From NCBI RefSeq assembly GCF_910592395.1, contig NC_088309.1, positions 4,218,501 through 4,282,500 on the forward strand: a stretch of DNA of 64,000 nucleotides, written 5' to 3'. Both the position numbers and the translations under genes were made by a program. The DNA is from Lineus longissimus. Lineage: Eukaryota > Nemertea > Pilidiophora > Heteronemertea > Lineidae. Below, one piece after another: positions 26,701 through 41,700 of the stretch. A model generated the notes under the pieces. The model saw nothing but the letters and a program-made list of their open reading frames with translations, was not told the DNA's origin and did not search any database. Numbering within the stretch: the first letter of the stretch is position 1; each line of letters opens with the position of its first letter.

Positions 26701-29700
26701 TAATCGTACTCGACAGAAAATTTCAATATTCAGATTGCGCTCGGGCAACATCCAAACAAATGTACCTGGAATCGTCTGCTGTGAAGGTTCTGAACGCCTA
26801 TCCTGGCTCTGCGTCCACTTTTAAACAAGACGTGTGTTGCTGTTTATAAAAATGTATAAGGTATAACAACAACGTGCTTCCCCTGGAGATATCTTTTAAC
26901 AGATGAACGATCAAAAAACTACTTGCGGCTGTTGCATTGGCAATATTTCATTGGCCAACGAGTGCACTGAAATATACTAGTGCAAGAATGTGCCTTTTTT
27001 CGATTTCGGGAGCATGGATAAAAACCAATGTGAGGCCAATATAGCATTGCTCTATGGGGGTAACGTGAGGAATGGATGTTGTAGCATCAAAAATATGAAC
27101 CACCGGATATGTCGCTTAATCCATGTATTTTAGGCTAGTCAAAGTTATTGATCACACGGTGCCATTGAAAACCAAAAGTGTTTACGGGGATTTGTGACAT
27201 GTCAGCTTTGATGGATGAGTCTATGATATACTGTTTACTACATATCCATATATGGCCGTGTGTTTTAAAGGGGCCTGGACAATGTCCGAGCAAACCTGCT
27301 GGATCAATGCACTGAAAGGTGAATTCTGTTCCAAAGATGTCTATTCAAATGTTAATGGGTAAAATAGTGTCGTTTTTAGGGAAAGCACTTTTTTCAATTT
27401 ATCGCAGTAGAGTTAGTTTTTCAAGGAAAGCCATTTGTACTGCCTTCAACAATATTGTGAAAATCGAAATCCCATTAAAAATACACAAGAACAATCACGC
27501 TAAAGAGAAAAATGAGTTGCGAAATAACACATGAATAGCCCATAAATACACAGATAATGCATGCTCTAGTCATCCAAACTAAGATATCATGACAATTGAC
27601 TTCATCATACAGAAATGTCAGGGCATTCTTGTCGCAAAATCCGTTTCAACTTATGCGAAACTTGTCATCAAAGGTTGGGAACAGTTATATGTTCTTGTTA
27701 TCCAATGTTGTAAACATTCGCCTTGAAGAAGTATGGGTAATGATACGGGAAAGCAAAACAAACCGTCAGAGATTTTACATTGTCAACAAGAAGCATATAC
27801 CCTCGTGCCAATTTCTTTGAGCGAAAAAGGTCGCTTATTGTTACCAGAATATCAACACCTATGTCACGCAATTTGAAAAGAGAATCAGAGATGCTTTGTT
27901 CCAAACGATACTTGTTTTGTTTTACATTTTGCCTTAATTTTGAAGCTTCGTATCATATTTTCACTCCTTCATAAAACTTAAAGAAAATTCAATCTCCCCT
28001 TTAGGCTATCGGCATAACATGTCTTGTGATAAAAAAGAGTAATGAAGTATTGATGACGGCAGAGATGGATGTCGCGGCCACAATTGGCTTGTTCTCCAGT
28101 CAGCCTCCACGCGCCTCACTGATCTGGCTGTATTATTGGATATTGCAGATTGAGTGCGGATTGAACCATGATAAAGTGTCTGAACAAACGCCTTACTGCA
28201 ATATTTCGATGTCGGGCTTGATCGCGTGTTATGGGAACATTCTGGTAAATTGTTGCATTCTTGACGTGGTTATATACTATATATTGTACATGTACTCTCC
28301 AAGCAGGAAGATTGAAGCCGGCGACGGCATTGAGGATTTCCGAAGGCAAAACTTTGCTAGATTTATTTCCGTACCGTGTCATCTCAAAGAATTCGGTAAA
28401 AGGGAAAATAACAAATTTTTACATAGCCTTTTTTGTACCATTGTTGGCTGCACTCATGTGCCTAAGTCAACCCATTATGAGACGTGACATCTTAAACGAA
28501 ATCTTAAAAGCAACACAGCAATCCGAATATCTTGTTAGTGAAATTCCCAACTTGAAAAAAAGTCAATTGAAACGATTAAAATGTAGAAGAAGCATTCTAT
28601 CGAATGTAATATGGACTGCTCAGGATGGTAAGTGATACGATATATCGTTAAAAGTTCCATTCAGACAGTATAATTGCATTCATTTGAAAATCCGTTTTGA
28701 TCGTGGTTCAACACTTCGTCGTTTATATTGAATTGGCATCCTATGGTATCATGTTGTTGGCAGAGGTACATGTATAATGAAATCCTTGGCAGGACATGGT
28801 GCCACCTGTTTGAGATGTAAATCTTCAAAAGCTCTCCGATCACGTTTGCCCAAGAAGTCACAAATAAATAACACTTGATATACATGTAGCGCTCTTTCCA
28901 CTGAAACTTGACCAATGTTCAAATTAAAGCGCTTGCTCAATCAAAGAGTCACACCACCACACAAAAATAGTCAAACATTGAAGTGTCTTTAAAGAGGAAT
29001 GTCTTGAGTAATGAATTGGAACTGTGGATATCATTGGCAGCTCCTATACATTTGCATGTATAGTATATTTAGTTGATACAATGTACATAACTTCCTTGAT
29101 GTCGCACTTTTTTATGAATAATTGTCACCATTTCGTGAGAGTGCATTCCTCGTTATCGAAACTTTCGTATATACCATTCTCGGACGAGTTGATTGCGGCC
29201 AAATTTAAATATTCCCGCATCTTATCATTTCCTGCGGAAGCCCGGGGTGTCCACCGCAAGTCAATTAACATCCCTAAAGGCGGTAACGAGCAAAATACTG
29301 GTCTCCTGTATTACAAATTACGTATAGCTAAGATAATGACCTTTGCAGACAACATTAGGCGAGCAACCTTAAAGACCTAAACCGTTCGTGTCATATCACT
29401 TTACTCGTGGTATTTTGCCGCTTACCTCGCAGTTGAAAGAATTCAGACCTAGCCCACGGTCTATCGTCTTTAAACAAAGCCCGCACCAAGGCGTAATGCC
29501 CATTGTTCTAATGTTTTATCAAAGGGTTATCAGGGTAAATCTTGATAACATCGATCCCCACGAAACAGCTTTCTTAGGGAGGCGATAGGCTCAAACTGAC
29601 AAGTGCAACTATGGGCATCGTGAGCTTCCCATGCTGTGCACCAGCTATGCATCTTCACGGACTATACACTATGTCAAAGACGTGTGCATGAAGGTCGACA

Positions 29701-32700
29701 TGGGCGTGTGACTACATTTGTACGAAGCTGACATCTGATGCATCGAGCCGAAAGGAAACCATGGCCAACGGGTAGATGTGGTAGAAACTGGTATTGGCGG
29801 AATAGATATTTGCTGTTACCTTTCGTTATGCCCAGCTCGATACCAGGTTTGTGTTATCGTCAGGTTCAGTCCTACAGTGGTGTCCATCCCATTGGTAGAA
29901 TACCCCGTTCTCAAAAGGATTCACGCCGGAATAAGCTTGAAATCAATCAGTTAGTTGTGCTGTGATGACTTTTATTTTGCTGAGCTTCAATGGATGGATA
30001 TGTTGTTTATGTACGAACTTTATTTTAGTTCTTTTTATCTAACACATCACTTTATCGGGCCACATTTTGAATTTGATGAATTTTCAGTTGTATCAGAATG
30101 CTTAGAAACCAAGTCGACTTATTCTGATTGACAAACACTTTGAGCAATCAGAATCGATATCGGTTATTTTTTGCTGTACATTAGGTGCATGACATCCTCT
30201 GACAGACGGCATGTAGCTGCCTTCCCCTCCGAGCAGATTTTCGACGTTATCAGAGTTTTTGTCGGAGCCCTCCTTTGCTTTCGAGTCTTTTGTTTGGTAC
30301 AGCTGTTTCTGATTTACCCAGGTAGCGTTCAATATCAATCAAGTTGAATAAGTAGTAGGAATTCGATCCGATCGAATCTTAGCTTGTACTTCAATAACAG
30401 CCTTTGTTAATTGTCAAAGTTTTTGCTGTATCCGTTACGACCAGAGAACAGGTTGTTTAGGTACACTAAGTATCAACTATGTGAAAGGGATACATAGTTT
30501 CACCACCTTTATGATACAGTGTTACCCTTACAGCATGCTCTCAAACATTATGCTATGCATATATCGAACCTGACCAATTGGTAACTAAAAAGCCTGAGAG
30601 GGAGTTCAGTTTTAGGGCTTTGTTATTTAACGCCCGAACCCACAACCCCTCCCCCACAAAAAAATTCGGCTCAGCGATTACGCGTTTCCTTGTGCGATTC
30701 AAGTTAATTCGCACAACGCATCGCACATGCGATAACGCAAAGCAAAAGCTTTTGTTGGTTCGTTTGGCTGCAGTGAAGCATGAAATAAGAGTGCCGTGAC
30801 GTGAGCCCTCTCGCAATCGCATTCAGTGAAAACACAGGCGGTCACAGGCGTTGACGCGGTCTCAGTCCTCCACAAAACTGTTCTAAGAATAAAAAAACAT
30901 AAATTCTCACAAGCAAAAGACTATAAAAAACCCTGCTACCATTCTTCAGGAATAATGTTAACAGGTTGATTATCTCGCTCCAAGAAGATACAGTTCCTAT
31001 ACTTAATTGCCTCAGCGGAAAAGTTAAACATACCATCCCTCTCAGCCAAGTCGGGCAACTGCGTCTTGTTTTTTATCCATCCTCCGTACAATTGGCGAAG
31101 AACTATAAGCTTGAACGTTTCGACACTGCCGAGTTCTGTTTCACTGGCGAATGTATTGGTTTAGTTTTCTTCGTAGATAAGATTAGGCACTCCTCCAGTC
31201 AGTTGAGTTCACTCGAATATCGGTCTTGATCAGATAAAGCTGCCAAGAAATTCGAAGGCAAAATCAAGATACAAAAGCATGGTTCTAAGTTTTCACGGAT
31301 TTCGTACATCCTTTGTGTGAATGTATAAATCAGGTGAGATTTAAATTGTTGAGGAAACCTGTTGATTCTCTGATTAGGTTATCAGTCTTTATTTTTTTCA
31401 GGTTTATTATAGAATGGTTTGTAAAGGCAAGTTGGCTAACTCAGAGCTCTGACAAGCATCTCTAGACACTGTGGTGTGGGGACTGTTCGGGTCGGGCTCT
31501 TCTTTCGATCAACAGCTATTCAGGTGCATTATAGGTGCATTTTGCGCATTATGATAAGTTTAACTATTCCACTGAGGCAATAATAATATTATACATGAAT
31601 CCCCACTCTTTTTTCGTGGGAATCCAGGGTTTTTTTACATTGTGCAAGCTTCTTTCTATAGGATGAGGAATCTGTAAGCATTTTCTGCCAAGAAATTCGA
31701 AGGCAAAATCAAGATACAAAAGCATGGTTCTAAGTTTTCACGGATTTCGTTCATCCTTTGAGTGTGTTTAGATGCAGTGATACATATTTCTAGAAGGGTT
31801 AGCTATGCAGGGTAAAAAACATCCCTCATACTTTGCGATCCGAGAAAATATGAAGTGTTATGTTACTTAGATCAAAGCTCACGATTGGATCAAAACAAAA
31901 CAAGTGGAGAAATATATAGCTCGTCTTGTATCTTCTTATCGCAGTTCGTAATGGTGACAAAGAAAGACAAATCAAGACGCAAAGGAAAAATCGCCACGTC
32001 GAGATCTTCATAATACATACTTCCCTCCTTGTGTCTTCTGTGACTTCAAACGATATCACAAGTCACGCTTCTGTAGCCCAACACCTCGATCCGCTGATTA
32101 CCTAGATGAAGTTATCACAGAAGTCTCTGAACGTATCCACTGGTTGATTGTTTAGAGGAAATTGCATCCCTTGTCTAGTCTTTCAGTGATGTTTTTGACA
32201 ACTGCTTCCTTTGTGTTCCCGTGTTACCACCGACTGACTTCGACAGAAGACATTATGCACCCAATTAAATGATAGAAACAGACCTTAGAATCGGAGAAAA
32301 CAAAGACAAGCAAAACATGAAATTCTTATTTTTCTTTTTTATGACGGCAATTCTGTAATCAAAGCTTAGTTTATTGACATGCGGTGGCATCTTGACCCTC
32401 AATGTATTGACATTGCTCAGCTTCCAGACATCGTACGGAGGCAATACCGCTGGAAGTTCAGTAATATGCGGTAGTAGTTTGATATGGAATCCCTTGAAAA
32501 TGTCACATTTTGATTTGATGTCTGACGTTTATGTACAGATCTCTTCCAATCGCACTGGCAATGCAGTGACCCAGGTCCGTCTATCAGAGAAGAGCTCAGT
32601 ACGAACCTCAACAACGGTCGTCACAAGGGCCGAGTCGAGGCGATTGCGATGGCAACGTTCGTCGGTCTGCCAATTCCACTTCAGTGACTGAATATTTTGG

Positions 32701-35700
32701 TTGTTGATGATGGTTTTCTGCTGTGTGTTCAGCATGACGGAAATAGCATCCCGCGAAGTTACTATTTATAGCTCACAAGGTCATTTGCATAAGATATTGA
32801 TGACGTTTTAGTCACGTGACAGTCGGACACCGACACTTATTTCTACGCATTTGAGCTTATTTCAAAGTCAATTATCTTTGACCCTGCATTGTTTTAGCAT
32901 GAATGATACAATAGAGTCAGAGAGAGAAATATTCAGAACAATTATGTAGTATTTCCAACACTCGGACATGTGCCAGATTGAATCTAACTGCCCTAGTTAG
33001 AAAGCCTGAATCCATTACGAAACCGCATGTTTGTCCGACATTGCCTGTAATTCAGCGATGGGGAAATAGAGGGCAGCAGCTGCAGTGACGTCATCTTCGC
33101 GGAATGCTATTGGTTTAATAGTGACGTCGATCAGTATGCTCGGTAGCAGAATTTGAGCTTGAATGATTTGACGCTTTCAATATTAAAGACGGTATATGGT
33201 ATTGTAGCTCATGGTCAATACGACGATCATATAATATTGCCTCGGTTGATTAGCCAGGTAGCCAACGAACGCCAGGTTACTTTGAACGTGGACAAACAGC
33301 GGGATTGCCTGTCTCTCACCGGTCAAAGAAGCTCGAGCGGGATTGATAAAAACTCATTATTTGGTTTTTTTCGCATGCATTGTATGTTAAAGAGTGATAG
33401 CTACATGTACAACTACATCGGTGACTTTCTACATGATACTGTGTTTTGATTGAGTAAGGAATGGTAGTATCACGACTAAAAAGGTGGCGATGGACTGTTT
33501 TTTAGAGTGATGAAAGGAATCCACACCAAAGATTCTTCCTTAAAGACCTCGCTTCGACAACTCAAATTGATCCATTCGACCATCTCAAATATCAAATAAA
33601 AGCATCAAATCAGTCCCCCAACGTCCATCAAAAATGTAACGACCTAATGACAAGTTACTCTAAGATCATCCCCCATATTTGCAAAATCCTAGTACATGGT
33701 TTACCGTTTACTTAAAAAAAAGGTTTTGGTAATAAACGGGCATGTCGTCCAAATGGAACACACTACTGACTATTCGCCAAAGGAACCTTTATTTCGCTAT
33801 CAACAGCATAAACTTCATCTCATATGTCAGTAAACGTCTTTACAAAGCGACTCCGCGTTTCAGTTTTTTAAAAAGCGGCAGTGGAATATGATGGTATGGG
33901 GTAAAGGGCGTAATGGGCTCAAAGAGTGCATGAATATCGTGTTGGTAGCTATTGTCTTGCGATAAAAGCTTTTGTGTCTTTGATATTGGAATATGGGGTT
34001 GAATGTGTACGAAAATTGACACTTAGCAAGATTGGCATGTTGAGCAGAAAGGAATGTACTCTGTATCTTACTTCTTCCTTCAAAGTCCTGATTGAGCATA
34101 AAATAAGATACGTGTATATTCATGGTATATCAGATGACGTCTTAAGTATATAAAAAAACCTTAATGTTTGACTTGCATCATGAAAATGCGTCATTCCAGC
34201 TAAAGAAGTATCATCATCTTAACACCCCCTTGCCATACCGATGTAGAAGGGGCAAATGCCCCCTCCTGGAAAAAGTGTTCCCCATGTAGGACATTTCAAA
34301 CTTCTACAGACTACTTCAGCAGGCTCGCTGGCTTTATTGGGGAGTCAGCAACCTCTCGGTGGTACATATCATTGGCGAGCGATTTTCGCAATCGATGCTA
34401 TTATGGTTGCCACAGTGTTCGGAGCAGCGGGCTGTATATTTTCCAAAAAAACTTTGCTTGTGAGGTGGTCTGGCCGGTAATTTCATCAGATCAGCGTGGA
34501 TGCAAAACCTAACTCATCAGCCACCACTGATACGAGTTCCGGACATCGAAAGACCTCAACAGATTGGTTGTTCGACTATTCCCAAAGCGACATCGCCAAG
34601 TTCGCCTGGTCCTTCATTACATGTACATGTAACTACACTGATGACTACTTCCTCCTCACTGTGTAAAATGACTTCCACCCCTCTTTATTTCGCGGAAGAC
34701 CTCCGGCCATCAATTGACTGGAAGAGAACACGTCCACTCAAGCCGCAGAATAATCTTTAGTCGTATAGCCTGTTTCACTCCAAGGTTGGTCTTGTTCTCG
34801 GTTAATGACATGAATTAACAGTGGTGACAATTTTACCAAAAGGTATCACTTGCATTCTTCACATCACATGTACTAAGATCGAGGACCCTTCACCAATTGG
34901 CTACAGGAAAGATTCCCCGAACACGTTCTTTCCGCTCGAACCACTAACACGAGCGTAATGATCTCTCACGGCATAGCGAAACCTCGACCTACAGATCAAT
35001 CGATTCTCCCTAATGGTGCCAGGGCACAACCAGGTTGGCCTCGTCTTTTCTTTTTATATAACCCTGGTGACACAACGTACTTCTTCTATCAAGTAAGGTG
35101 CCTTGTCAATTGAAAGGAAGGGAACAGTTCTTTTACTGCTAACTTGATTTATCGCTGACTCTCGCGGACGTTTCTGTAATTAGAGTTATAATAACAATAG
35201 ATAGCCATCTTTTTTGTTATGTAGTTAAGCGTGTTGTATCAATGGTAGGATTATGATAACAAAGGATTAGCATAGCTTAGCACGTAAATATCAGTGGTAG
35301 ATTTATAATACCAATGTCTGATGACACCCGTCACACAACATTCGATTTGTCACGTTCCAGAAGCACGATTTTTCTCCCCTACAAGCGTTGTCGTCGGGTT
35401 TTCGACAAAAGTGGCAATCACTACATTATGGAGTTTATTTTTTGCCAGTGTGGGATGTCTGTTACGAGGCTTTTATATTTCAAACATTGGAGACTTTGAT
35501 AAAAACACTTACTTTGAGCTTAGTACTATCTTCGCATCACGCACCGTTTTGATGATTTGCTAACGAGTGCGCCCACCTAGCAATTAAATCAAATTTTCCC
35601 TTTGATCTTTAAGACGATATGCACAGATTTTGGTGCTTCCGCTAAATCTTTCCAAGAAAAAAACAGAATTCTGACAGTCGTGAACCCCTTTTAAACTACT

Positions 35701-38700
35701 TTGCACGAATGTCACCAACAATCTTCCGGCAAAAACGTGTTCTTGGCAAGAAGCTTACAATCCCTCAGAAATTAAGTTGTTGATACTTACATTTGTTATT
35801 CAGTGCCAGAATGTGGTTGACATGTTATGAAGCCTTGCGCTTAGAAGAAATTGCTGTTTGACGAGCTGACTAGAACTACAGTGATGACCCACCCGCAGGG
35901 AGAAAGCAGTCGCACAATCTCCTCGAAAAACAGTTCATAGGGAAAGATGAAGCCAGAGCGCTCGCCCTCCCCAGGGCGTGGAAGCTATGAGTCCCAAATT
36001 GGGTCATTTTGGTATGTTTGTCAAAGGATGGATCAACATCCCCTCGGCGAGGTAGCTTTTCTCAAAGGTGATGGTTAGTTCTGCAGCCTGTGTGTTTGGT
36101 TAACGCAGTTCTTTTTTGGTCATTATTTTGATGAGTTCGCTGTATGCTATGGCTAGTTCCCATGATTACCTTCAGAAATTACATCATCTTGAGAAAGCCT
36201 TTGCAAGAAAGAAAGGCACACAGTTTTATCAAAGCTACTTAAAAGAGATCAATATCAAAAACTGTTTCTTTAAATGAATGAAATGGGGATTTTCTTCTGA
36301 TCAGCTTCATTTGCCCAGATGCTTTATATATGGTGTGCTCCATAGGCAAAACCATAAATTGAGATTTTCGACAAACCGCCCGTAGCGTCAGCTTCGTCTA
36401 CTGTAGCATACTTGTAGGTCAGTCACAGTTATTGCCACTTTTGTATTTTTTGTACTACTCCCACACCGTTCCTTTCGAGTCTCATGTTCATGTACCATTG
36501 CTCTTACCCCTGTTGATTTTTTCTGGGTTGGGCCACCTCCTATTGCATTCTGGTCAAGAACAGCTCTGCAACACCAAAGGTCACCTAATCAATCATAACC
36601 TCTGCTACATAAGGAGCACATTTTGTCTAAATGTTTTCCCTGATTTGATCTTTCTTGCCTCATATGGCCAATCAGGCAATTATTGGCCTCAGATCGCCGC
36701 AATTGACATTACACTGTGGTAAATATTATCGATGGGTCGAGCCAAGGGGCATATTCAAGTGAGTAATTTTCGGCCAAGGGTAAAATTGGGGGATTGTACA
36801 CCATTCTTGCGGAGGAGATTTAATCTATCTTCGAGTTAAGGATACTTCATATACATTAACTGTTACCACCACGATTGCTTTGATATAAAGCAAAACTTCC
36901 CGTCTTGGCACATCCGAACTATAAAGATGTTATACGCTTCACACGAGTCAGTGGGTACATGTTTACATTAAAAAAAGTATAATTTTGTCAAAGTTTCGAT
37001 GAACATAAGGGGCTCGTTCTTCCGTCTCATTACTGTGTCCATTGAAGCCAACAACTGAGGTCCGTCAAAACATCTCCTTTAAGTCATATCATAAAAATAA
37101 TGAGCTTGCTATTACACAGCCACCTGTAATTAGCAAATGTACGGTTCCTTCAATTAGCCTCCTCCTAAGCCCCAGGCTAATATGGCTGTCCAACACCTAC
37201 TTAAAAGTCATAAGCAAACATTAAGCATGGTTAAGGATATTTCAGACAAGTCTTAGATCTCGAATTTCATCTTCTGAAACCTAAAATGGCCACGCGTTCA
37301 AATACCACGGTGATAATTAGGTTACCAATTCCATTTAGGGAACGTACGCTTGCTCAAACATGAAGGAATCAGGTAATAAGTTCACTCACGCCGTCATCAA
37401 CCTCGGGCTGTTAGACTTGATGTCATACGAATGACCACGCTTTCGTTGAAATATCACTACGCTTTTATAATGATATAAGTATCAAAGATGATGAACTAAG
37501 TTTAACATGCTTTGATCTATCACTAACGAGAGAGCGTTATTTAAGTCAGCTTTCATTGCTAGATCTTTAAGGAACTTTATACTACTAGGAGACCTCTAAA
37601 CTTTAAAGATATTCCTCCTCTGGGAACGCAGCTGATTAATAGGCGTCTTTCCTACTTAAATTCGTATTTGCCAATGGAAAGAAATAGCAATGTAGCCTAT
37701 AACATCGACAACAAAATAACATTTAGTAGCGGCTGTGTAGCAGGCCGAAGTAATTCGGATGAGCTTCAAAAAATCGATTACTAAACATCTGCTTATTGAA
37801 TAAAACCACCACTCCCATATCCTTTAAGACCATTCATTATCACTTTGCCTCAGGGAAGGGTCTTTCTCGCTCTCGCGCCATTTAAATTGTACTTTTAGGC
37901 TTACATAACCGTGAGCTTGGTGGTGTTTCAAATGTTTAAGTCTTTCTCGTATAAACTGTTCTGTTTGGTTTTCGCATTCTTCGCCTTTGAAGACATGCTT
38001 AGTGAAGAGTGGTAACTCATTCTCAACAAAGATGTCCAAGATGTCCAAGACGACCGATTGACGTCATATGTGACGTCAGACAATCCAACGTAATCGGTTG
38101 TACAATTGTTATAAAATGCCATGGTCTTCATCTTTGTCTTTTCTTCTTCATCTTCTTCCTACTCCTCTTCAGCACTTGCTTCAGCCTTTTCTACAACTTT
38201 TTGTTCATCAACATCAACTGCATGCTTCTTTAACTTCCTCATCAGCTTCAGCGTTGGCGCTAAGAATATCGTGATATAGTCATTGCCGTGGCCAACGGCG
38301 CCAATAGTGACCATATCATTGACCCGAATTTTCTCTGATCGCAGTTAAAGATATATACAATGTACACCATCACTTTTTCTATATATACGCGCCAATGCAT
38401 CCTTCTCAGAACAACTCTTCCTCAGAGGTTAAGCCACCATTAATTGATTTGGGTATATGTGCATTGCTTCTCCTTATCTCAATCTTGCGCGATTTATCTC
38501 ACCAAAAGTGATTGCTGCTTTTGCAATCCTACTAAATGGACACAACCAACGTCGTAAATATCTCCGTAAACGGTTTACAGATGATAGGCAATCGGCAAAT
38601 GAAGCCATAGATGTTTCTTAACGCATCCGTCATTTCACGCTATTGAATGCTGCCAGACTCAATGCACTAAAGTATAAATTGCCGCCAAGAATTAAATTTT

Positions 38701-41700
38701 GTGTCTGGATATTTTATTCTCAAAATTATGACAATAATGAGAGTCGTGACGGTGCAGTTTTCTCCGCATTAGAGAGGTTACGCAACTGGTATGATTAAGT
38801 AGAGGGGGTAGAGGCCCTCTGAAGTACGAATTTGCACTTAAGTTGGACCCGACACGTTTGCCAGGCAAGCTCAGATGCTGACTTGTTGTCGTTGCGTATG
38901 TCCCGGAATTCGTTCGTATCAACAGCGCGGTTGTTTGATTCGACAGCAGATGGACCCAATATGTGACAAAAAGATACGTCACTCATGAAAGTTCGCATAT
39001 ATCAAAATAACGTGATATTTTATGACACACGCCACATCCGTCAAACTCTTTGGTATAGGTCCGTCCATCCATAAACCCTAGCCTATCAGTATTGAAGTAC
39101 ATGTATAGATAGCAACACGAAGAAGCAATATGATTGCGTGCATCAGGTTGATTTATGGGGGCACAGATGTTGCGCTGTACGAGGTAGCCTCTTTTTTTCT
39201 CCAGGTTCGCGTGACACAATGACTCTAACAAATATGGATGATCGATTTCTAAACATTACTGGTCTTTTAAGTCGATCTCTCAGATATTTTATGTGCTAGG
39301 AGGCATGAAACGGTAATTAGAATGTAAAGTTCGCAATTCGTCTTTTACATTCTCTCCTACGTGGCAGATTCATACAACAAGAGACCATAAAACTAGGGAA
39401 AAAATACCTTTTGTCGTTACGATAGCCGTTTTCAGTTACGCGTACGGAAGGTGTGTTACACTGAGTTCGGTACCGATTAAAAAATCCCCAGCCGATAACT
39501 TCTTGCATGATCTGAGTTTTTTTCTCAATGCGACGTGGAGTAACAATCGCAAGCTGTCATACAGGAGATGATCCATTTAGAGAATATCTGAAAAAGATAC
39601 TCTCTTATTGATTTGACTTTTTCGAACAGAAGCTGCCTCACCCCGCTTATCAAATTTTTCCAATGAATACAGCGTGCGTTGTCTAAATCACGTTTAACTC
39701 TTGGAAAATTTGGTTTGCATGTTTTGGGATATCGACCGGATGATCGTACTGTATTTAATCGATCGTGTTGCCCAAAGCTGCTGAGGTTAAACCTTTCATA
39801 CGTCCAGAGGTCTGTTTTTTGTCGATTTACCATGCCACAAATTGTTGAAAAGTATAGCATCACGGACTGCTTTCGCCGGGTTTCCAGGAGGGAACAGATT
39901 CGCCACACAAGAGCACATTTTTTGGAGACTGTTCCAGCTCACCGATGCAATTTTTCGTCAGCGTGTTTTTTTCACCATTCTGAGTGAATCAAAGGCTCAA
40001 TGACGCTGATGTTAATTTTTAAAATCTTTAAATAATTGCTAAAAAATGTGATTTGCTGCCGGCAGGTTGCTTTGGAAGTGACATCATTCCATTAGCTCAA
40101 CTTTTAAGTGTATAATTCCATCGTGAGCAGCTGAAGTGATACGATCTACCATTCTGGCGAATCGACGATTTCACATCAAACTTTCAGAAAGTAAATGGAA
40201 CAATTCGATTTGGATTTTAAAAGATTCCATCACGAACAGCGGAATTTTCATTAACATACTAATTTACCAGTAAGCATCCCGTTACGCCAGGAAACGTACC
40301 GCAATACGATTTTTCAGCCAGCGCAGTTGCTCCAACAAAAAACTACTGCGGGCATCACGGCGAAGGTGCTTCTATGTGTACTTGTGACATGTCACCCACC
40401 CGCAAACAAGATCTAGAGCAAACGCAGAAGACGACTGCTGTCGTGATTCGAGGAAAATGTCTGTTAGAGACGCTGATAATTCAGAGATTGTGCTCGTCCC
40501 CACTCTACACAATCGAATCAAGAGATCAAGATGCTGCTTTCCCCGGGTGTATCAGTCGGGGCAACTCGCTTTCAATCATTCCTCATGTCAGCGCAAATCA
40601 AATCTAGAACCGTTTAACTCGGTGTACATTAATTGCAGCAAGACGAAAACTTGATTGCCGCCGAGTCTCCTTGTATCCTTGTGTCTTGATAGGCGAGGGT
40701 CCCCGATAGGCCGATCATAAGGCCGACCGAACTATTTCATTGTATTTCGCAGGTCCATCACCCTGCGTATTTCTGTCCATTCATAGTTGATAATTTTATG
40801 CCAGGACGACCAAGACATGTTGGAACAGTAGTTTAATACGATATTGCATTGGGTATTTGGGATGACATGGTTGGTTGGCTGTTTTTGCAGCTTCAGCACC
40901 AGAAAAATATTACGTCTAATTTATCATCTGGCTCGATTAAAGGCTGTCAGCAGCATGGATAGAAAACCTGATTGTCGAAATAGTTAAGGGTGCCGTTGCA
41001 TCGACGTTAAGAAACATGGGGGACTATCACTGCTTGAGGTAGTTTTCGTTGATTGCCGCTATGCGCCGCTAGGGGTCCTCGCGTAAAGCTGCAGTGGAAA
41101 GAAATGATTACGCGCCGTAGCTGCCAATAGCTTGATCTGCCTATCCGATCGGCCCAACGAGGATACCCGTCTGAGTGTTGACACTCAAACGAGACGGCGC
41201 TCGCTACTGAGAAGGAGAGTAGCTCAGCAAATATAGTTAGGCAGATTCCTTGAAGTGCATCTGGCTGAAAAAGGCTTGAAAAAAGCAACTTGAAAAGATG
41301 TTACCATGCCTTCGTTAGGCGCGCAATTACGCCTGCTATCAAATCAGTTAGCCTTGTGAGGATTCCTTTTGCGAATTAGATAACGAGACGCTTCTATTAC
41401 GGGATGGTCGTTTGTCGTGTGGTTTGCGTTGTTGGAAATAAAATGTTGTTAACGAAGACCTTTGTAGCGACTTTTTGTAGTCTACGATCAGTAGGCGGCG
41501 TGCCAAAAGAATGCTGCAGCTTTTTCCTAGCCAACATTTTCTCACTTCTTTCGTCATACGGACACACGGCCTGTAACGTGCTTTCAAACAACCGTGCCCA
41601 GGTCCTTCATGTTCATTTCGGATAGACAATATGTTGGTGACATCAAGTTGTCCCAAGTAAAGGACATTTTCCGACTTGGTCTTAAAACTCGAGGCAGTTT

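Noticed and set aside
28026-28635. 153- and 124-codon overlapping plus-strand frames, with an antisense frame, as a gene
   Set aside because: No family resemblance, and several frames are open at once in AT-rich DNA; no convincing splice signals or coding bias.
39525-39987. Overlapping open frames of 127 and 102 codons on opposite strands as an exon
   Set aside because: No domain, no clear splice borders, and both strands are equally open.
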